Position numbers and translations under genes: made by a program
Origin: JADFQT01 sp965216025
GTDB taxonomy: Bacteria; Chloroflexota; Dehalococcoidia; Lucifugimonadales; UBA3495
Reading direction: 5' to 3'
Assembly (NCBI GenBank): GCA_965216025.1
Contig: CBDCEX010000017.1
Location: 1,074,571-1,138,570, forward strand
DNA length: 64,000 nt
The notes under the pieces: model-generated
Seen by the model: only the letters and a program-made list of their open reading frames with translations
What the model was told of the DNA's origin: nothing
Databases searched by the model: none
Shown: piece by piece, positions 25,950 through 35,593 of the stretch
How positions within the stretch are numbered: the first letter of the stretch is position 1
How the letters are laid out: each line of letters starts with the position of its first letter

Positions 25950-26795
25950 CTACCCGATGCTGACGTAATCCCCCCTGCGGTTCAGAAAGTTCAGCCCGTC
26001 CGGATCGGGTGGGCCGTTCCCGTATAGCTGGTGCTCCCTGACGACATCCAGTTCCACGACCTTGTTGGTCTTGATGTAGGGTATGTTCTGTGGTGAAAAC
26101 GGCCTTCCGTCAAGGGTGACGAACTGGAGGGGAAGGCACCGCCCCGTGGTGGGAGCGCAGTCAACCGTTGCGCTGGCGGACGGGTATTGGATGTAACTTG
26201 GATTTTGTTCCGCCGACTGCTCCTCCGTGGTGGTGGCGTCCTGGTATTGACCCCGTATGCCCAGATATGTGGCGAGGGAGGACGCTTCGCATTCTACCCC
26301 GACATACCCGCCCCCAAAGGAACCATACAGGTCCCGGCAAATGCCCCTGGTATCACTCCGGAACTGTCGGTCTGCCACGTAGCGGTTGCGTTCGTTCCAG
26401 ACCTTGCCCGTCTCATCGTCGATTATCGGCAGGGTGCGCCATGTCATGTCATGACGCAGACATGGGGAAAGGGAATCCCTGACGAACCACCTGGGGATTG
26501 GGGGCGGGGCGGAACATCCGTCATTGCTCCGGTCCATCCAGCCATATTGGGAATCGGTGCGTAGGTCATCATATCTCAAACTCCACGAGGTCGTGGACAG
26601 GTCGTAAAGCTCATTGATGGTATCAAGCTCGCTCGTATCGACGGACGCCTCGGTGGTCATCGGATCGCTGGTGTACAGGATGATAGCCAGAACCATGAGG
26701 GCGGATGCCAGCAGGGCGGAGAACGCTGCCTGCACCCTGCGGGAAGGTCTGTGTAGGCCCCTGCACAGGTCTCGGCCTATGGCCAAGTGCACCAC
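25950..26795 (-). CDS. Phospholipase A2-like secreted protein, N-terminal part
   Basis: A membrane-spanning or signal segment (AAFSALLASALMVLAIILY, about residues 23-41) precedes a domain with the prokaryotic phospholipase A2 pattern: NDGCSAPPPIP, then PCLRHDMTWRT with the catalytic His-Asp pair, then NRYVADRQFRSDTRGICRDL. In that family the Cys residues form disulfides and the enzyme hydrolyses the sn-2 acyl bond of phospholipids. The frame stops at a TAG after GDYVSIG, but the next codons (LTLQFNYPI) continue the same protein, so a nonsense mutation is likely. The start codon choice is uncertain; the frame overlaps the upstream small gene by 19 bases. Confidence 0.65.
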   Translation of the reverse strand: MVHLAIGRDLCRGLHRPSRRVQAAFSALLASALMVLAIILYTSDPMTTEASVDTSELDTINELYDLSTTSWSLRYDDLRTDSQYGWMDRSNDGCSAPPPIPRWFVRDSLSPCLRHDMTWRTLPIIDDETGKVWNERNRYVADRQFRSDTRGICRDLYGSFGGGYVGVECEASSLATYLGIRGQYQDATTTEEQSAEQNPSYIQYPSASATVDCAPTTGRCLPLQFVTLDGRPFSPQNIPYIKTNKVVELDVVREHQLYGNGPPDPDGLNFLNRRGDYVSIG

Positions 26796-27007
26796 TGTCG
26801 CGCTGCGGAGACGCCGCTATAGAGCTCGAACCGATCAACAACCTCTCGCGCTACTCCAGGGGAGTCGCCAAGCTCAATCTTGAAGAGTACGACTTTTCCA
26901 GCGCCCACGGCCAGCGCCGAGATTCCAGACCCGAATGCCAAGTCCGCTAATGGTAAGGCCACAATCATTATCGCTCCGAATATCCTCATTTGCCACTTAC
27001 CTTTCAT
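26777..27007 (-). CDS. Small exported protein of unknown function
   Basis: 76 residues with a classical signal peptide (MKGKWQMRIFGAIMIVALPL then ADLAFG). The mature part (KVVLFKIELGDSPGVAREVV) is short and not recognised. It overlaps the start of the phospholipase-like frame, so the two were probably co-transcribed, divergently from recQ. It could be a partner or inhibitor of the phospholipase, but nothing in the sequence proves it. Confidence 0.45.
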   Translation of the reverse strand: MKGKWQMRIFGAIMIVALPLADLAFGSGISALAVGAGKVVLFKIELGDSPGVAREVVDRFELYSGVSAARQWCTWP

Positions 27008-27169
27008 GCAGGAACTACCAGCTTGATGAGCAACCTAACTTCCTTGTAGCTAGAGGACGGCGGATGCATTGATTAAGGTCGACCCCAACCGAAGTAAGGA
27101 ATAAAATAACCCTCGTCTCCCCTTTCCCCGACCGAGGGAGTTATCAAGCAAGGAAAGGTTTGCCGACCC

Positions 27170-29392
27170 ATGGACAGTTCCGCCGCCCCGCTTGCTATCC
27201 TCAAAACCCGCTTCGGATACGACAGCTTTCGGGCCCTGCAGGAAGAAATAATAGGCAACGTCCTGGGCCGGCGGGACAGCCTGGCGCTGCTGTCAACAGG
27301 CGGGGGCAAGTCCCTCTGCTATCAGTTGCCGGCCCTCATCTTTGACGGCATCACCCTGGTAATCTCGCCACTGATTGCCCTGATGAAGGACCAGGTGGAC
27401 GCGCTGAACGCCAACGGTATCGCCGCCCGGTTCATCAACAGTTCCCTGCCGGCATCGGAGATAGAGCACGTGCAGGCGCAGGTCCGGCGGGGGCAGGTCA
27501 AGATTCTCTACGTGGCCCCGGAGCGGCTGGCCCTATCCGGGTTCCGCCGTTTCCTCCATGGCCTGAATCTGAGCCTCATCGCAATCGACGAGGCCCACTG
27601 CATCTCCGAGTGGGGCCACGAGTTTCGGCCCGACTACCGCAACCTGCGGCAGCTGAGACAGGACTTCCCGTCGGTGCCGGTGATTGCCCTGACCGCCACC
27701 GCGACGGAACGGGTGCGGGAGGACATCATCGGCCAGCTCGGCCTGCAGCGGGGTCGGGTCTTTCTATCCAGTTTCAACCGGGCAAACCTCAGCTATTCGG
27801 TTCAGCCCAAGGCAAGCTCCTGGGGACATCTGACATCGCTGCTTGATCAGCGACGGAGCCAGTCCGTCATTATCTATTGCTTCTCCCGGCAGGAGACCGA
27901 GGACCTGGCCAGGGACCTGAACGTCCGGGGCTTGTCAGTCCGCCCCTACCACGCCGGGCTGGACCCCGAAATGCGTCGTCGGAGCCAGGAAGACTTCATC
28001 CGCGACCGGGTGCCCATCATCGTCGCCACCATCGCCTTTGGAATGGGAATAGACAAACCGGACATTCGCCTGGTGGTCCACTACAGCCTGCCCAGATCCC
28101 TGGAGGGTTACTACCAGGAGACGGGCCGGGCCGGCAAGGACGGGCTGCCCAGCGAGTGCGTCCTCTTCTACAGCTATGCGGACAAGGCCAAGCAGGACTA
28201 CTTCATCAATCAGATGGAGGACGCAGTAGAGCAGCGGAACGCCAGGCAAAAGCTGGCTAAGATGGTGGAGTTTGCCCAAGTGCCCAGCTGCCGGCGCCGG
28301 TTCATCCTGGAGTATTTCGGGGAGCGATGGCCGGAAGAGAACTGCGGCGCGTGCGACGTTTGCCTGGAATCCCGGGAGGAGTTTGACGCCACGGAAATCG
28401 CCCAGAAGATACTCTCGGCGGTAGTCCGCACCGGCGAGCGGTTCGGGGCAAACCACATCATCCAGGTACTGAGCGGGAGCAGGGAGAAGCGAATCCTGGA
28501 ATTGGGCCACGACCGGCTGAGCGTGTACGGCATCGCCAAAGATGTTGGGCGTCCTGAACTGCGGGAGATTATCGGACATTTGCAGGCGCGGGGGCTGCTG
28601 GGACGGAACGAAGGAGAGTACCCAACCCTGGCCGTCACCGCCGAAGGACGACAGTTTCTACAAGGACGCCAAGTCGTGACCCTGCCTCGACCCAGGACCG
28701 CCGACGCGGGCTACGCGCAGGGGAACGAACCCAACCTGGCCGGTTCCCGAGCAACGCCGATGGAATACGATAGGGCTCTGTTCGAGGAACTGCGCGCATT
28801 GCGCGGGCGGCTGGCCGATGTGCGGGATGTTCCGGCCTTCGTGATTTTCGGAGATGTGTCCCTCCGTCACATGGCCGAAGCTTTCCCCCGGAGCATGGAA
28901 GAATTCTCCCGTATCCACGGGGTGGGGGAGGTCAAGCTGGAGCAGTACGGACCGGAGTTCCTGGAGGTTATACGCGGCTACTCCGAGGTCAACGGCTTGC
29001 CGGACCGGACCGGCCTATCGGTAAAACGTCGACAGCCGGGAGAAATATCTGGAGAGCGAAAATGGCCGGAGAGTCGCCGGGGAGCGACCTACGATGAAAC
29101 CAAATCGCTGTTGGAGCAAAGACTGTCCATCAGCCAGATCGCCCAGCGACGAAGTCTGGCGAAAACTACGATCATCGGCCACCTGGAACGCATGGCTTGG
29201 CAGGGCCTAATCCTGGACTTGGAACACCTGCTGCCATCCGCGGAAAAGCTCGACAACATAAGGGAAGCCTTCAATGTGTGCGGCAGCGATTTCCTCAGAC
29301 CCGTCCGGGAGTTCCTGGGCGCACAATGTACCTATGATGACCTGCGGCTGGCGCGGATCTATCTGCGCCAAGAGGGGAGGTTGTCGGACTGA
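27170..29392 (+). CDS. recQ: ATP-dependent DNA helicase RecQ
   Basis: 740 residues, somewhat longer than E. coli RecQ. Motif 0/I: FGYDSFRALQEEII and STGGGKSLCYQLPAL (Walker A at 43-48). Motif II DEAH at 140-143 in LIAIDEAHCISEWGHEFRPD; motif III LTATAT; motifs V-VI VATIAFGMGIDKPDIR and QETGRAGKDG. The RecQ zinc-binding domain follows (CRRRFILEYFGERW...NCGACDVC, about 374-398), then the winged-helix RQC domain and an HRDC-like domain (FEELRALRGRLADVRDVPAF). A helical C-terminal extension (QRLSISQIAQRRSLAKTTII) resembles the extra HTH of longer RecQ proteins. It unwinds DNA 3'-5' in recombination and repair. The frame is intact. Confidence 0.95.
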   Translation: MDSSAAPLAILKTRFGYDSFRALQEEIIGNVLGRRDSLALLSTGGGKSLCYQLPALIFDGITLVISPLIALMKDQVDALNANGIAARFINSSLPASEIEHVQAQVRRGQVKILYVAPERLALSGFRRFLHGLNLSLIAIDEAHCISEWGHEFRPDYRNLRQLRQDFPSVPVIALTATATERVREDIIGQLGLQRGRVFLSSFNRANLSYSVQPKASSWGHLTSLLDQRRSQSVIIYCFSRQETEDLARDLNVRGLSVRPYHAGLDPEMRRRSQEDFIRDRVPIIVATIAFGMGIDKPDIRLVVHYSLPRSLEGYYQETGRAGKDGLPSECVLFYSYADKAKQDYFINQMEDAVEQRNARQKLAKMVEFAQVPSCRRRFILEYFGERWPEENCGACDVCLESREEFDATEIAQKILSAVVRTGERFGANHIIQVLSGSREKRILELGHDRLSVYGIAKDVGRPELREIIGHLQARGLLGRNEGEYPTLAVTAEGRQFLQGRQVVTLPRPRTADAGYAQGNEPNLAGSRATPMEYDRALFEELRALRGRLADVRDVPAFVIFGDVSLRHMAEAFPRSMEEFSRIHGVGEVKLEQYGPEFLEVIRGYSEVNGLPDRTGLSVKRRQPGEISGERKWPESRRGATYDETKSLLEQRLSISQIAQRRSLAKTTIIGHLERMAWQGLILDLEHLLPSAEKLDNIREAFNVCGSDFLRPVREFLGAQCTYDDLRLARIYLRQEGRLSD

Positions 29393-29599
29393 TGACGATC
29401 TCAGCCTGCGTCCGAAGCAGTTGGGTGGCGCACCGGGGTCAAGGGATAGGATAGTGTGGATGGTTGAACCAACTTGGTAAGGATGATCGAGGTAGTCGGG
29501 CCCGCTGTGTGCTCCTTGTGGATGGCGCCGCGACCCGTCCACTTCGGATATATAGAACAGGGTCCCCTGACTTCATTCTGGTGCTCCCGGCTTCCCCCC

Positions 29600-30690
29600 G
29601 GTTGATCGAGGCGTTCCACACTGGCGCGTCCACCAGCCACCGCATCAGCGCGGCACGGCTAAAGTCTTCCCTGATGACGTCCAGTATCCCCGTAAGCAGC
29701 CGCCCAGGGACGGAGTCCCGCAGTGGCGACGGGTCTGGGCCCGCCACCGGTATACCGGCAAAGCCAAGCTCCATCCGAAGCTGAAAGGCATAAGGGTCCT
29801 GCCGCCGGTAAAGGGCCGCCATGCGATGAAAGGGCACGCCCGCTTCCGCCCGTTGGAGCATGTCGCGCACCGCCTGTCGCACCTCTTCACGCGCGTCCGG
29901 GGCAGATACGATGGACTCCGGTCTCACGTCCAGGTGCGCCAAGCTCTGCTGCGAGCCGTCAGCGCTCGCTTCACCGAACCGCTCCCACCACGCGCCCTCG
30001 GCGTCGACTCCAGCCTCGCCCGTTCGCCCCACCACGAGGCTGCACGGGGCAGCGTCCGACAACGCCGTCAGCAGCGCGGTCTCACCCGGTGATGGGCGTG
30101 TCAGGAGAAAGAACACCAGCCCGCCCACGTCCTGCAGTGCCGGCTGCCCTCGCCCCGAGCGCACCGCCTCCGCCGCGGCCCAGGCCTCGTCTTCGGGCCC
30201 GTAGTACTCGGTCGTCCGCTCCCGGAAGCGGCGGTACAACTCGACGGTGGCCTGCCGCAACGACCCCCCCCCGCCAGCGCGTCGAGCTCACCCCCCGTGA
30301 GACGCACCAACTCCTTGAACGCAGCCTGCAGCGATTGGTGCAACGTGGAGTGCTGGAGTGCGCCGCCACGCTGCCGAGCGGTTCCTGCCCCACCACCTCT
30401 ACGGCCACCGTGCGGATAACAGCCATCTCGGCTGCTGCGGATAGCGGCCGTCGCCGCTGCGACGCCATGGTTGGCGCTCCCAGCTGTTCGGCCAAGCGTG
30501 TGATGGCCATGAATCCCACGTTGAGCAACCCGCCATCGCCCCCCAGCATCCGACGGAGGCCGATGCCCGCGTAGGCGTTCGGCGGCACGACAGTCACCGG
30601 CGCGAACGGGTTGCCAGCCTTGGCCTCGGCCACCATCGCCTGCAACCGCTCCCGCGCGGGCCTTCCGTATGGCTCCAAGTACACTTGCAC
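29600..30690 (-). pseudogene. AddB-like helicase/nuclease subunit, truncated and frameshifted
   Basis: The N-terminus (MQVYLEPYGRPARERLQAMV, NAYAGIGLRRMLGG, VGFMAITRLAEQLG) and later blocks (YRRFRERTTEYYGPEDEAW, VVFFLLTRP-like region, AALYRRQDPYAFQLRMEL, GIPVAGPDPSPLRDSVPGRL) resemble AddB/PD-(D/E)XK nuclease-type proteins of double-strand-break processing. Two lesions break the frame: an 8-bp tandem duplication at 30346-30361, and a nine-C run near 30265-30272 where one base must change. Removing one 8-bp unit joins VAAHST to LHQSLQAAFKELV. The C-terminal nuclease domain is gone after about 29600. Confidence 0.6.
30346..30361. repeat. 8-bp tandem duplication (TGGAGTGC) causing a frameshift
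   Basis: Two perfect adjacent copies in the AddB-like pseudogene; removing one restores its frame. Confidence 0.85.
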
Positions 30691-31540
30691 GTATAGATTC
30701 CTTGCAATGACGTCTTTAGTCTGTGGGAGGGGACGTAACGCAGCCTAAAGACACCGCCACCCAGAGGCGACCGGACGATGGGCCTGCCGTGGGCCTACGT
30801 GGATGGTAGGTGGTACTGTCTTCGAGATGTGGCTTGGTAGCCTGTGAGGCTCCATTGCTTGCTCCTACTATCATGGCAGGACCGGGCGGTTGGAAGCAAC
30901 ACCTCTGGTCGCACTTAGCCTGCTAGGAGGAGCCACGTGCTGTTCATTGCCCCGAGCCGTTGCTGTGTTCGTCAGCACAAGGCCACAGGTCCCCAGTCGT
31001 ACGTCGGTCCCTTGATCGCACAGACATGACGCGGCCTGCAGTGCGTCCTCTTGGGAGGAAGGACAACTCGCCGACGCACAGTTCGAATCGTATCCTGTGC
31101 GTCCGGAGAACATTCACAGTAGACGATAGAGACCGAAAGCTCAGGTAATGGTTCTCGACAGGTGGCACCGCGAATCCGGGCGAGCGGCTTGAGCCTCTTG
31201 GTACGGGCCTGACTTGAAGGAAAGGCAGTACCATCTTAGGGATGTGGCTGAGCCTGTGACTCTCTGACATGGGCAACAGTCAATGGCATAACGCTGCCTC
31301 GCAGTACCTCAACGCCAGACAACTCACCGCTTTCCCGTACAGATGTCCACGAGGTCTAGACTTGCATAAATACTGCAACATATGGTGTAAAAGCAATTAT
31401 GCAGATTCCACGCGAGCCCATCGCTACTGGCCGCCGCAAGGGACCATTAACGCTAGATCGTTGACGTCTGTCCCGGGGCTCGCCACACAAACGTTCACCA
31501 CGGTACTGACGGCCTCGGGATTGAACTCCACCTGTACATT
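30691..31540. other. Intergenic region without a recognised gene
   Basis: About 850 bp with only short, unconvincing frames. Two stretches (about 30800-30850 and 31200-31262) share similar phrases such as GGTAGTACCAT/GATGTGGCT, suggesting a degenerate dispersed repeat. Nothing else supportable. Confidence 0.4.
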
Positions 31541-31547
31541 TAGCCCG

Positions 31548-32080
31548 GAATTCCGCTGCGGCAGGACTACGAGTATCGGCGCGAGGGCACACGCAACCTG
31601 TTCCCGGCCTGCGAGCCGCAGGCCGGGTGGCGGCACGTGACGGTGACCCAACTGCGCACGATGGAGGACTTTGCCCAACAGATGCGATGGCTGGTGGACG
31701 AGGCCTATCCGGAGGTCTAGGTGGTCCGGGTCGTCCTGGACAACTTGAACACTCACCGCATGGCGTCGCTGTACGAAGCGTTCCCGGCAGCGGAGGCCCG
31801 GCGGATTGCCAAACGGCTGAAGTTCCACTACACCCCCAAGCACGGAAGTTGGTTGAATCCTGTCCTGAGCTTGTCGAAGGGATGGCGGAAATCGAGTTCA
31901 GCGTACTGTCCCGCTCCTGCCTCAGACAGCGGCTCCCCGACGAGGAAGCTCTCGGGCGGGAGGTCCAGGCTCTGGTTACTGAGCGCAACACCGCCCAAGC
32001 CACCATCAACTGGCGCTTCAACACCCATGACGCCCGAACCAAACTGCACCGCCTCTATCCCTTTGATTCCAAACATGACT
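31548..32080 (+). pseudogene. IS630-family transposase remnant with an inserted short repeat
   Basis: Reads LRQDYEYRREGTRNLF, HVTVTQLRTMEDFAQQMRWL, VVRVVLDNLNTHRMASLYEA (catalytic Asp), KFHYTPKHGSWLN, then after a 27-bp insertion MAEIEFSVLSRSCLRQRL and ATINWRFNTHDARTKLHRLY. A TAG follows VDEAYPEV, where family members have Glu. The insert at 31857-31885 interrupts the HYTPKHGSWLN-MAEIE active-site region. The 5' part is missing. It truncates an MFS transporter gene on the other strand. Confidence 0.75.
31857..31885. repeat. Short dispersed repeat containing TGTCCTGAGCTTGTCGAAGG
   Basis: A 27-bp insertion inside the transposase active-site region. On the minus strand it translates as PFDKLRTG, a well-known spurious peptide produced by a REP-like palindromic repeat found in many bacterial genomes. 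Confidence 0.65.
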
Positions 32081-32083
32081 GAG

Positions 32084-32460
32084 CCCACATTTGCTGCCGA
32101 ACGCGCCCCCAAGAGGGTTGCAAAGGATGTCGTGAATCCGGTCAGCACTGTGCCCAGCCCCAGGACGAGGTTCCCTATTCCCAGTAGCCACGCCCGGGGC
32201 AGGAAGGGGGTGGCGAAGCCGTACAGGCCCTGTGCCGCCGACGAAAGGACACCACGGATGGTGACCAGCACCCCCACTGTCACGATACCAAATCCCAGGT
32301 CGGCCGCGATCACGGCGTAGAGCAGTACCAACATCTGGTTCTAAAAATGGTTGACCGCGTGGGAGCCGTTGGTCAACCAGAAGACGAAGGTGCGTTCGGC
32401 GCGCGAGCCTACCTCCTCCAAGGGGGTTACCAAGGTCGTTTCATCCCTCGATTCGGCCAT
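32084..32460 (-). pseudogene. MFS transporter, N-terminal fragment
   Basis: From ATG 32458-32460 the frame reads MAESRDETTLVTPLEE and FVFWLTNGSHAVNHF, then a TAG, then NQMLVLLYAVIAADLGFGIV. Three hydrophobic helices follow (TVGVLVTIRGVLSSAAQGLY, WLLGIGNLVLGLGTVLTG), the pattern of the first helices of a major-facilitator permease. The TAG probably replaced CAG (Gln). The rest of the gene is replaced by the IS630 remnant. Substrate unknown. Confidence 0.6.
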
Positions 32461-32574
32461 ACGTTACCTAGCCTAGCTCCTGTTTTCCTCGGCGCGTCCA
32501 GGGCGAAGCCCCCTGGACCGGCGCCCATAACTTACGCCGGGCCGGAGTGAGCCAGACGCGATCACCCTCCCGGG

Positions 32575-32609
32575 TACCCAAGGGCCGAGATCTCACCGGC
32601 CCTCGGGTA
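32575..32609. terminator. Hairpin with a following T-run
   Basis: Stem TACCC/GGGTA and GGGCCG/CGGCCC with a 2-base mismatch between them, followed by TTTTCG on the plus strand. It lies between the MFS remnant and the end of the GMC operon. The T-run suits plus-strand transcription, so its role for the minus-strand operon is doubtful. Confidence 0.4.
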
Positions 32610-32686
32610 TTTTCGATGGGGGCTTTAGTTGGGGACTCAGGCCATACCCCTGATCTCGGACAACTCTGCCGAACTGACTTGAAACC

Positions 32687-34252
32687 CTATTTCCCTTGAA
32701 GTATAAACTCGGATACCCGCTCCCCGATCATCATGGTGGTAACGTTGGTGTTGGCGCGGATGCAGTCCGGCATAATGGAAGCGTCTGCCACCCTTAGCCC
32801 CTCCAGCCCATATACCTTGCCGTATTGGTCTACCACCGCCATGGGGTCGGACGATGGGCCCATCTTGCAGGTGCAAGATATGTGCTGTGAAGTATTAACC
32901 TGGCGCATAATCCACTCGTCGAGGCTCTCATTAGAATCCAGCTCGGCGTCGGTAGGCTCGACCCGCTCCTCGATGATGTCCCGGAAGCTCTCGTGCTCGC
33001 CTAGCTGCACGCACAGGCGGACCATTTCCCGCAGTCTATCCCGGTCGAAGGGGTCCTGGAGATAGTTGTAGTCCAGAATGGGCTGTACGTTGGGGTCGTT
33101 GGAAGCCAGGCGAAGCTCGCCGGCGCCGGCAGCTAGATAGATGCCGCCGTTGATGCGAATGCCCAGAGGCTCCATGCGATTGCCTCCTTGGTTAACGCGG
33201 CCGGTGGCGTATGACTGCATGCTGATTTTCATATCGTTACGGAGGTGGGAGCCGTCTGCGGTATAGCGAAGGGTTAACTGTCCTCTCGGAGCCAGGCCGT
33301 CTAGGGGAAAGCCTTCTTTGGTTTTCCAGGTCACCCTCACCGATGGATGGTCCCTGAGGTTCTGTCCTACCCCCGGCAAGTTCGCCACTACGGGTATACC
33401 CAGGCTCTGAAGCTGGTCCTGCGGCCCAATCCCGGAGAGCATTAAAATTTGGGGCGAGCCGATGGCCCCGGCGCTGAGGATAATCTCGTCTGCCTCTACG
33501 GTGAACCTTTCTCCGCCGCTCTGCACCTCTACTCCGGTAGCACGGTTTCCACCGTTTCCCGGGGCTTCTTGGAAGAGAATACGGTGCACAGTGCAGTTGG
33601 GCCGGAGGGTGAGGTTGAGGCGGTGCCGAGACGGGTCCAGGTAGCCCAGGGCTGTGCTCCACCGGATACCGTTGGGGTTGTTGAGGGGGGTAGGCCCCAC
33701 ACCGGTAGAGTCGGGGTTATTATGGTCCGGGCTATCTGGGAAACCGGCGTCCTTACAGGCATCATAGAAGGCTACCTGAGCAGGCAGCCACTCTTCCCGC
33801 TTGAAGCGGCGAGCGATAATGGGGCCGTCGGTACCGTGATAGTCGTCGTGGTAATCGGTGTCTGTCTCAAGCTTGCGGAAGTAGGGCAGACATTTCTCGA
33901 AATTCCACTCATCATTCCCCCAGGAGGCCCAAGTATCGTAGTCCTCGGGCACACCTCGCAGAAACACCTGACCGTTGATGGCACTGGAGCCGCCGGTGAC
34001 CTTACCTCTTGGCACCAGCATCTCACTGGAGGTATCGGTGGCCTTTCCAATGAACTGCCAGTTATGGTCGCTGGTCATCACGTCGGCTTCGGTGGCGTAG
34101 CCAAATTTTACTTCTTCGGGGAGGTGTTCAAAGTCCGGGTAGTCCGGTCCGGCTTCCAACAGTAGCACGTGCCGGTTCGGGTCCTCAGTAAGCCGGGTAG
34201 CAATGATTGAGCCCGCAGAACCGGAGCCGATTACAATCGTGTCGTACTTCAT
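32687..34252 (-). CDS. GMC-family FAD oxidoreductase (choline dehydrogenase-like)
   Basis: 521 residues from ATG 34252. The N-terminal FAD-binding motif is DTIVIGSGSAGSIIATRL, followed by VLLLEAGPDYPD and the GMC signature region VPRGKVTGGSSAINGQVFLR. A second signature is ILSAGAIGSPQILMLSGIGP. The C-terminal active site has CTCKMGPSSDPMAVVDQYGK with the HISC His upstream and GLRVADASIMPDCIRANTN. These enzymes oxidise alcohols to aldehydes with FAD. It is the last gene of the four-gene operon; the substrate is unknown. Confidence 0.92.
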   Translation of the reverse strand: MKYDTIVIGSGSAGSIIATRLTEDPNRHVLLLEAGPDYPDFEHLPEEVKFGYATEADVMTSDHNWQFIGKATDTSSEMLVPRGKVTGGSSAINGQVFLRGVPEDYDTWASWGNDEWNFEKCLPYFRKLETDTDYHDDYHGTDGPIIARRFKREEWLPAQVAFYDACKDAGFPDSPDHNNPDSTGVGPTPLNNPNGIRWSTALGYLDPSRHRLNLTLRPNCTVHRILFQEAPGNGGNRATGVEVQSGGERFTVEADEIILSAGAIGSPQILMLSGIGPQDQLQSLGIPVVANLPGVGQNLRDHPSVRVTWKTKEGFPLDGLAPRGQLTLRYTADGSHLRNDMKISMQSYATGRVNQGGNRMEPLGIRINGGIYLAAGAGELRLASNDPNVQPILDYNYLQDPFDRDRLREMVRLCVQLGEHESFRDIIEERVEPTDAELDSNESLDEWIMRQVNTSQHISCTCKMGPSSDPMAVVDQYGKVYGLEGLRVADASIMPDCIRANTNVTTMMIGERVSEFILQGK

Positions 34253-34389
34253 GCTCGTCCCTCCCAAATCTATCCTGTGCCTTGTCCTGTATCAAAGGGG
34301 CGGCCGACCCCTGCGTCTGAGATGGCCAGTCAGCTAATGGTACAGTGGCGGACAGACGATCACCACTCACGGACCAGCTGTAATGGCAC

Positions 34390-35361
34390 CTACGGGATGA
34401 GCAGTAGCTTGCCCGTGGAGTGGCGGTCCTCTAGCTGCCGGTGGGCCTCGGCGGCATTAGCCAACGGGAAGGTTCCACTAATGTGTACCTTAAGCACTCC
34501 TGATTTGACCCAGCTCAGCACTTCTCCGGCTCTCCACAGCAACTCTTCCCTGGTAGCGGTATGGTCGCCGAGAGAGGGACGAGTCAAGAACAACGACCCT
34601 CTTTGAAGGCTTGCAGTGTCTACCGGCAACACGGGCCCGCTGGATTGGCCGTACAGCGCCAGGCAACCTCGGCGAGCCAGGCAGCTGAGGCTCTGGTTAA
34701 AGGTAGTCTTCCCTACCGAGTCATACACTGCCTGGACGCCACGGCCATCGGTGGCCTGCTTAACCTCCTCCTCGAAGTCCTCACGAGTATATATGATGGC
34801 CTGATCGGCCCCTGCCTCCCTGGCCAGCCCAGCCTTCTCGTCGGTAGAGACGGTAGCGAAGACATAGGCCCCGGCTCGCTTGGCCATCTGAATCAATAAC
34901 AGACCAACCCCGCCTGCTCCAGCATGTACAAGGACAGAGTCTCCGGTCTTCAGCGGACAGGTGCTGTAGGCCAAGTAGTGGGCAGTCATACCTTGAAGCA
35001 ACACAGCGGCGCCGGTCTTGGCGTCCAGCCCATCGGGCATCTTGACCAAGACGTTTGCCGGTACTGCTACCTGCTGGGAATAGGAGCCCGTCACGCTGCA
35101 GTAGGCAACCAGGTCGCCCACCTTTACGTCGGTCACGCCCTCACCGACAGCCAAAACCACGCCTGCTGCTTCTCTTCCCGGGGTCAAAGGAAGGCTAGCG
35201 GCCGGGGTAGCTCCTCCTCGGCGAGTATTGACATCGGTGAAGTTGACGCCAATGGCCTGAACGTCTAAGAGCGCCTGGCCAGGTCCTGGAGTCGGGACAG
35301 GGCAGTCCTCGTATTTCAGGACCTCAGGGCCACCTGTTTCGTGTATCCTAATTGCCTTCAT
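34390..35361 (-). CDS. NADPH:quinone oxidoreductase family protein (zeta-crystallin-like)
   Basis: 323 residues. ATG 35361 follows a clear AGAGGAG Shine-Dalgarno. A medium-chain dehydrogenase/reductase without zinc ligands: MKAIRIHETGGPEVLKYEDC, NFTDVNTRRGG, LTPGREAAGVVLAVGEGV, the nucleotide-binding VLVHAGAGGVGLLLIQMAKR and the NADPH-side ATVSTDEKAGLAREAGADQA. The family reduces quinones or enoyl compounds with NADPH. It lies between the SMP-30 and GMC genes in the operon, about 140 bp upstream of GMC. Confidence 0.9.
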   Translation of the reverse strand: MKAIRIHETGGPEVLKYEDCPVPTPGPGQALLDVQAIGVNFTDVNTRRGGATPAASLPLTPGREAAGVVLAVGEGVTDVKVGDLVAYCSVTGSYSQQVAVPANVLVKMPDGLDAKTGAAVLLQGMTAHYLAYSTCPLKTGDSVLVHAGAGGVGLLLIQMAKRAGAYVFATVSTDEKAGLAREAGADQAIIYTREDFEEEVKQATDGRGVQAVYDSVGKTTFNQSLSCLARRGCLALYGQSSGPVLPVDTASLQRGSLFLTRPSLGDHTATREELLWRAGEVLSWVKSGVLKVHISGTFPLANAAEAHRQLEDRHSTGKLLLIP

Positions 35362-35593
35362 CTGTTTCTCTCCTCTTTTCACCTTAACCTGACAGCCGGC
35401 TCGGTCTCTAGATGATCTTTGCTATTTTCAACCAGGTTAACCTCAGTACCAGCGTGGTAATTCCCATTCGCAACCCGATAGTTTAGGCAAAGCCGTTGCC
35501 ACCGCTGACAAGGGAATGGACCAATGTCACACTTGTTGACTGCCACCCTATCTTATTTCGGCGGCTAACAGGCCGGGATTTAGGCTATCGACC

